From NCBI GenBank assembly GCA_036244855.1, contig BQKZ01000129.1, forward strand, positions 28,075 to 92,074: a stretch of DNA of 64,000 bases. Direction: 5' to 3'. Position 1 is the first letter of the stretch. Every line of letters starts with the position of its first letter. The notes beneath the pieces were generated by a model, which was not told where the DNA came from, made no database searches, and was given only the letters and a program-made list of their open reading frames with translations. Position numbers and translations under genes: made by a program. This DNA comes from Temnopleurus reevesii. Taxonomy: Eukaryota; Echinodermata; Echinoidea; Temnopleuroida; Temnopleuridae. This document shows, in pieces, positions 63,646-64,000 of this stretch.

Positions 63646-64000
63646 GTACGTTGCTCTTTCTATACTAGTCTGGATCCTCTTTCACTCATTCTAATAAAAC
63701 CCTCCCTCTTATCCCCACCCCCTAAAAAGTTATCAAATTATCAAAAGCTGCATGAAAATTGCATATCGCTTCTTCCCCCCAAAATGTCTTATTTCAATTA
63801 TTGTAGAATATTTGGAACGTGAACTCATGGGTTAAAGTATAATGCCATGTATTTTTGTCAGCTGCTAAGTAATAACTTGCCACTGATTTGATATTCAGCC
63901 AGAATTTCTTGTTGTACTTGACAAACAGTAACTTGTATATTTAAAATGTCATTACTTCAAGACAATTTGTTTGCCTTTTTTTCTTTGCTCATGATCATGA
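63646..64000. other. Intron after exon 43
   Basis: No further exon identified before the window ends; the terminal coding exon(s) and stop codon must lie beyond 64000. Confidence 0.6.

Noticed and set aside
1..64000. CRISPR arrays, operons, bacterial promoters or prophage
   Set aside because: The sequence is plainly intron-bearing animal DNA; the tandem repeats present are microsatellites, satellites or exon copies.

Overview
This window is a stretch of animal (metazoan) nuclear DNA. It is AT-rich, has long introns, standard GT-AG splice signals, tRNA-derived SINEs, short inverted-repeat transposons and microsatellites. The repeat families (a CCTCCGCCA...TGGCGGAGG element, a TGTCTCGCCTGCG...GCAGGCGAGAC element, tRNA-like SINEs ending in (ATT)n, frequent TACATGTA) look like those of a marine invertebrate. 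A sea urchin is my best guess, from general familiarity only, not a database match.

Almost the whole window is one plus-strand gene, a DOCK-B type guanine nucleotide exchange factor, the invertebrate counterpart of vertebrate DOCK3/DOCK4. I assembled 43 exons by hand from 2561 to 63645. All 42 internal junctions keep the reading frame, giving about 1,803 codons. The SH3-encoding first exons lie upstream of the window and the last exon(s) lie downstream. Exons 1-8 (2.6-20.3 kb) encode the region after the SH3 domain. Exons 9-13 (20.9-28.0 kb) encode the phosphoinositide-binding DHR-1 (C2-like) domain. Exons 14-26 (28.9-41.8 kb) encode the helical middle. Exons 27-36 (42.3-50.9 kb) encode the catalytic DHR-2 domain for a Rho-family GTPase (Rac-type expected). 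Exons 37-43 (51.6-63.6 kb) encode a Ser/Pro-rich tail with SH3-ligand motifs. I recognised no other protein-coding gene and no functional RNA gene.

The most unusual property is repeated local duplication of parts of this gene. Exon 2 has two truncated copies just upstream (10.34-10.67 kb). Exon 6 has a broken copy upstream (17.38 kb). The 3' end and splice donor of exon 13 form a 111-bp, in-frame tandem triplication (27.94-28.22 kb). Exons 16 and 17 each have a diverged partial copy upstream (29.98 and 31.04 kb). Exons 22 and 24 have partial copies downstream (37.65 and 39.86 kb). Exons 42 and 43 are a duplicated pair that both remain usable. A 12-nt candidate microexon lies at 35482.

Introns also hold SINEs, MITEs and foldback elements, two transposon families carrying perfect DR1 nuclear-receptor motifs, several microsatellites including a 300-nt pyrimidine tract, a run of Ns (25950-26350), and a 2.07-kb direct duplication (55941-60074) joined by a single N that is probably an unmerged-haplotype assembly error.
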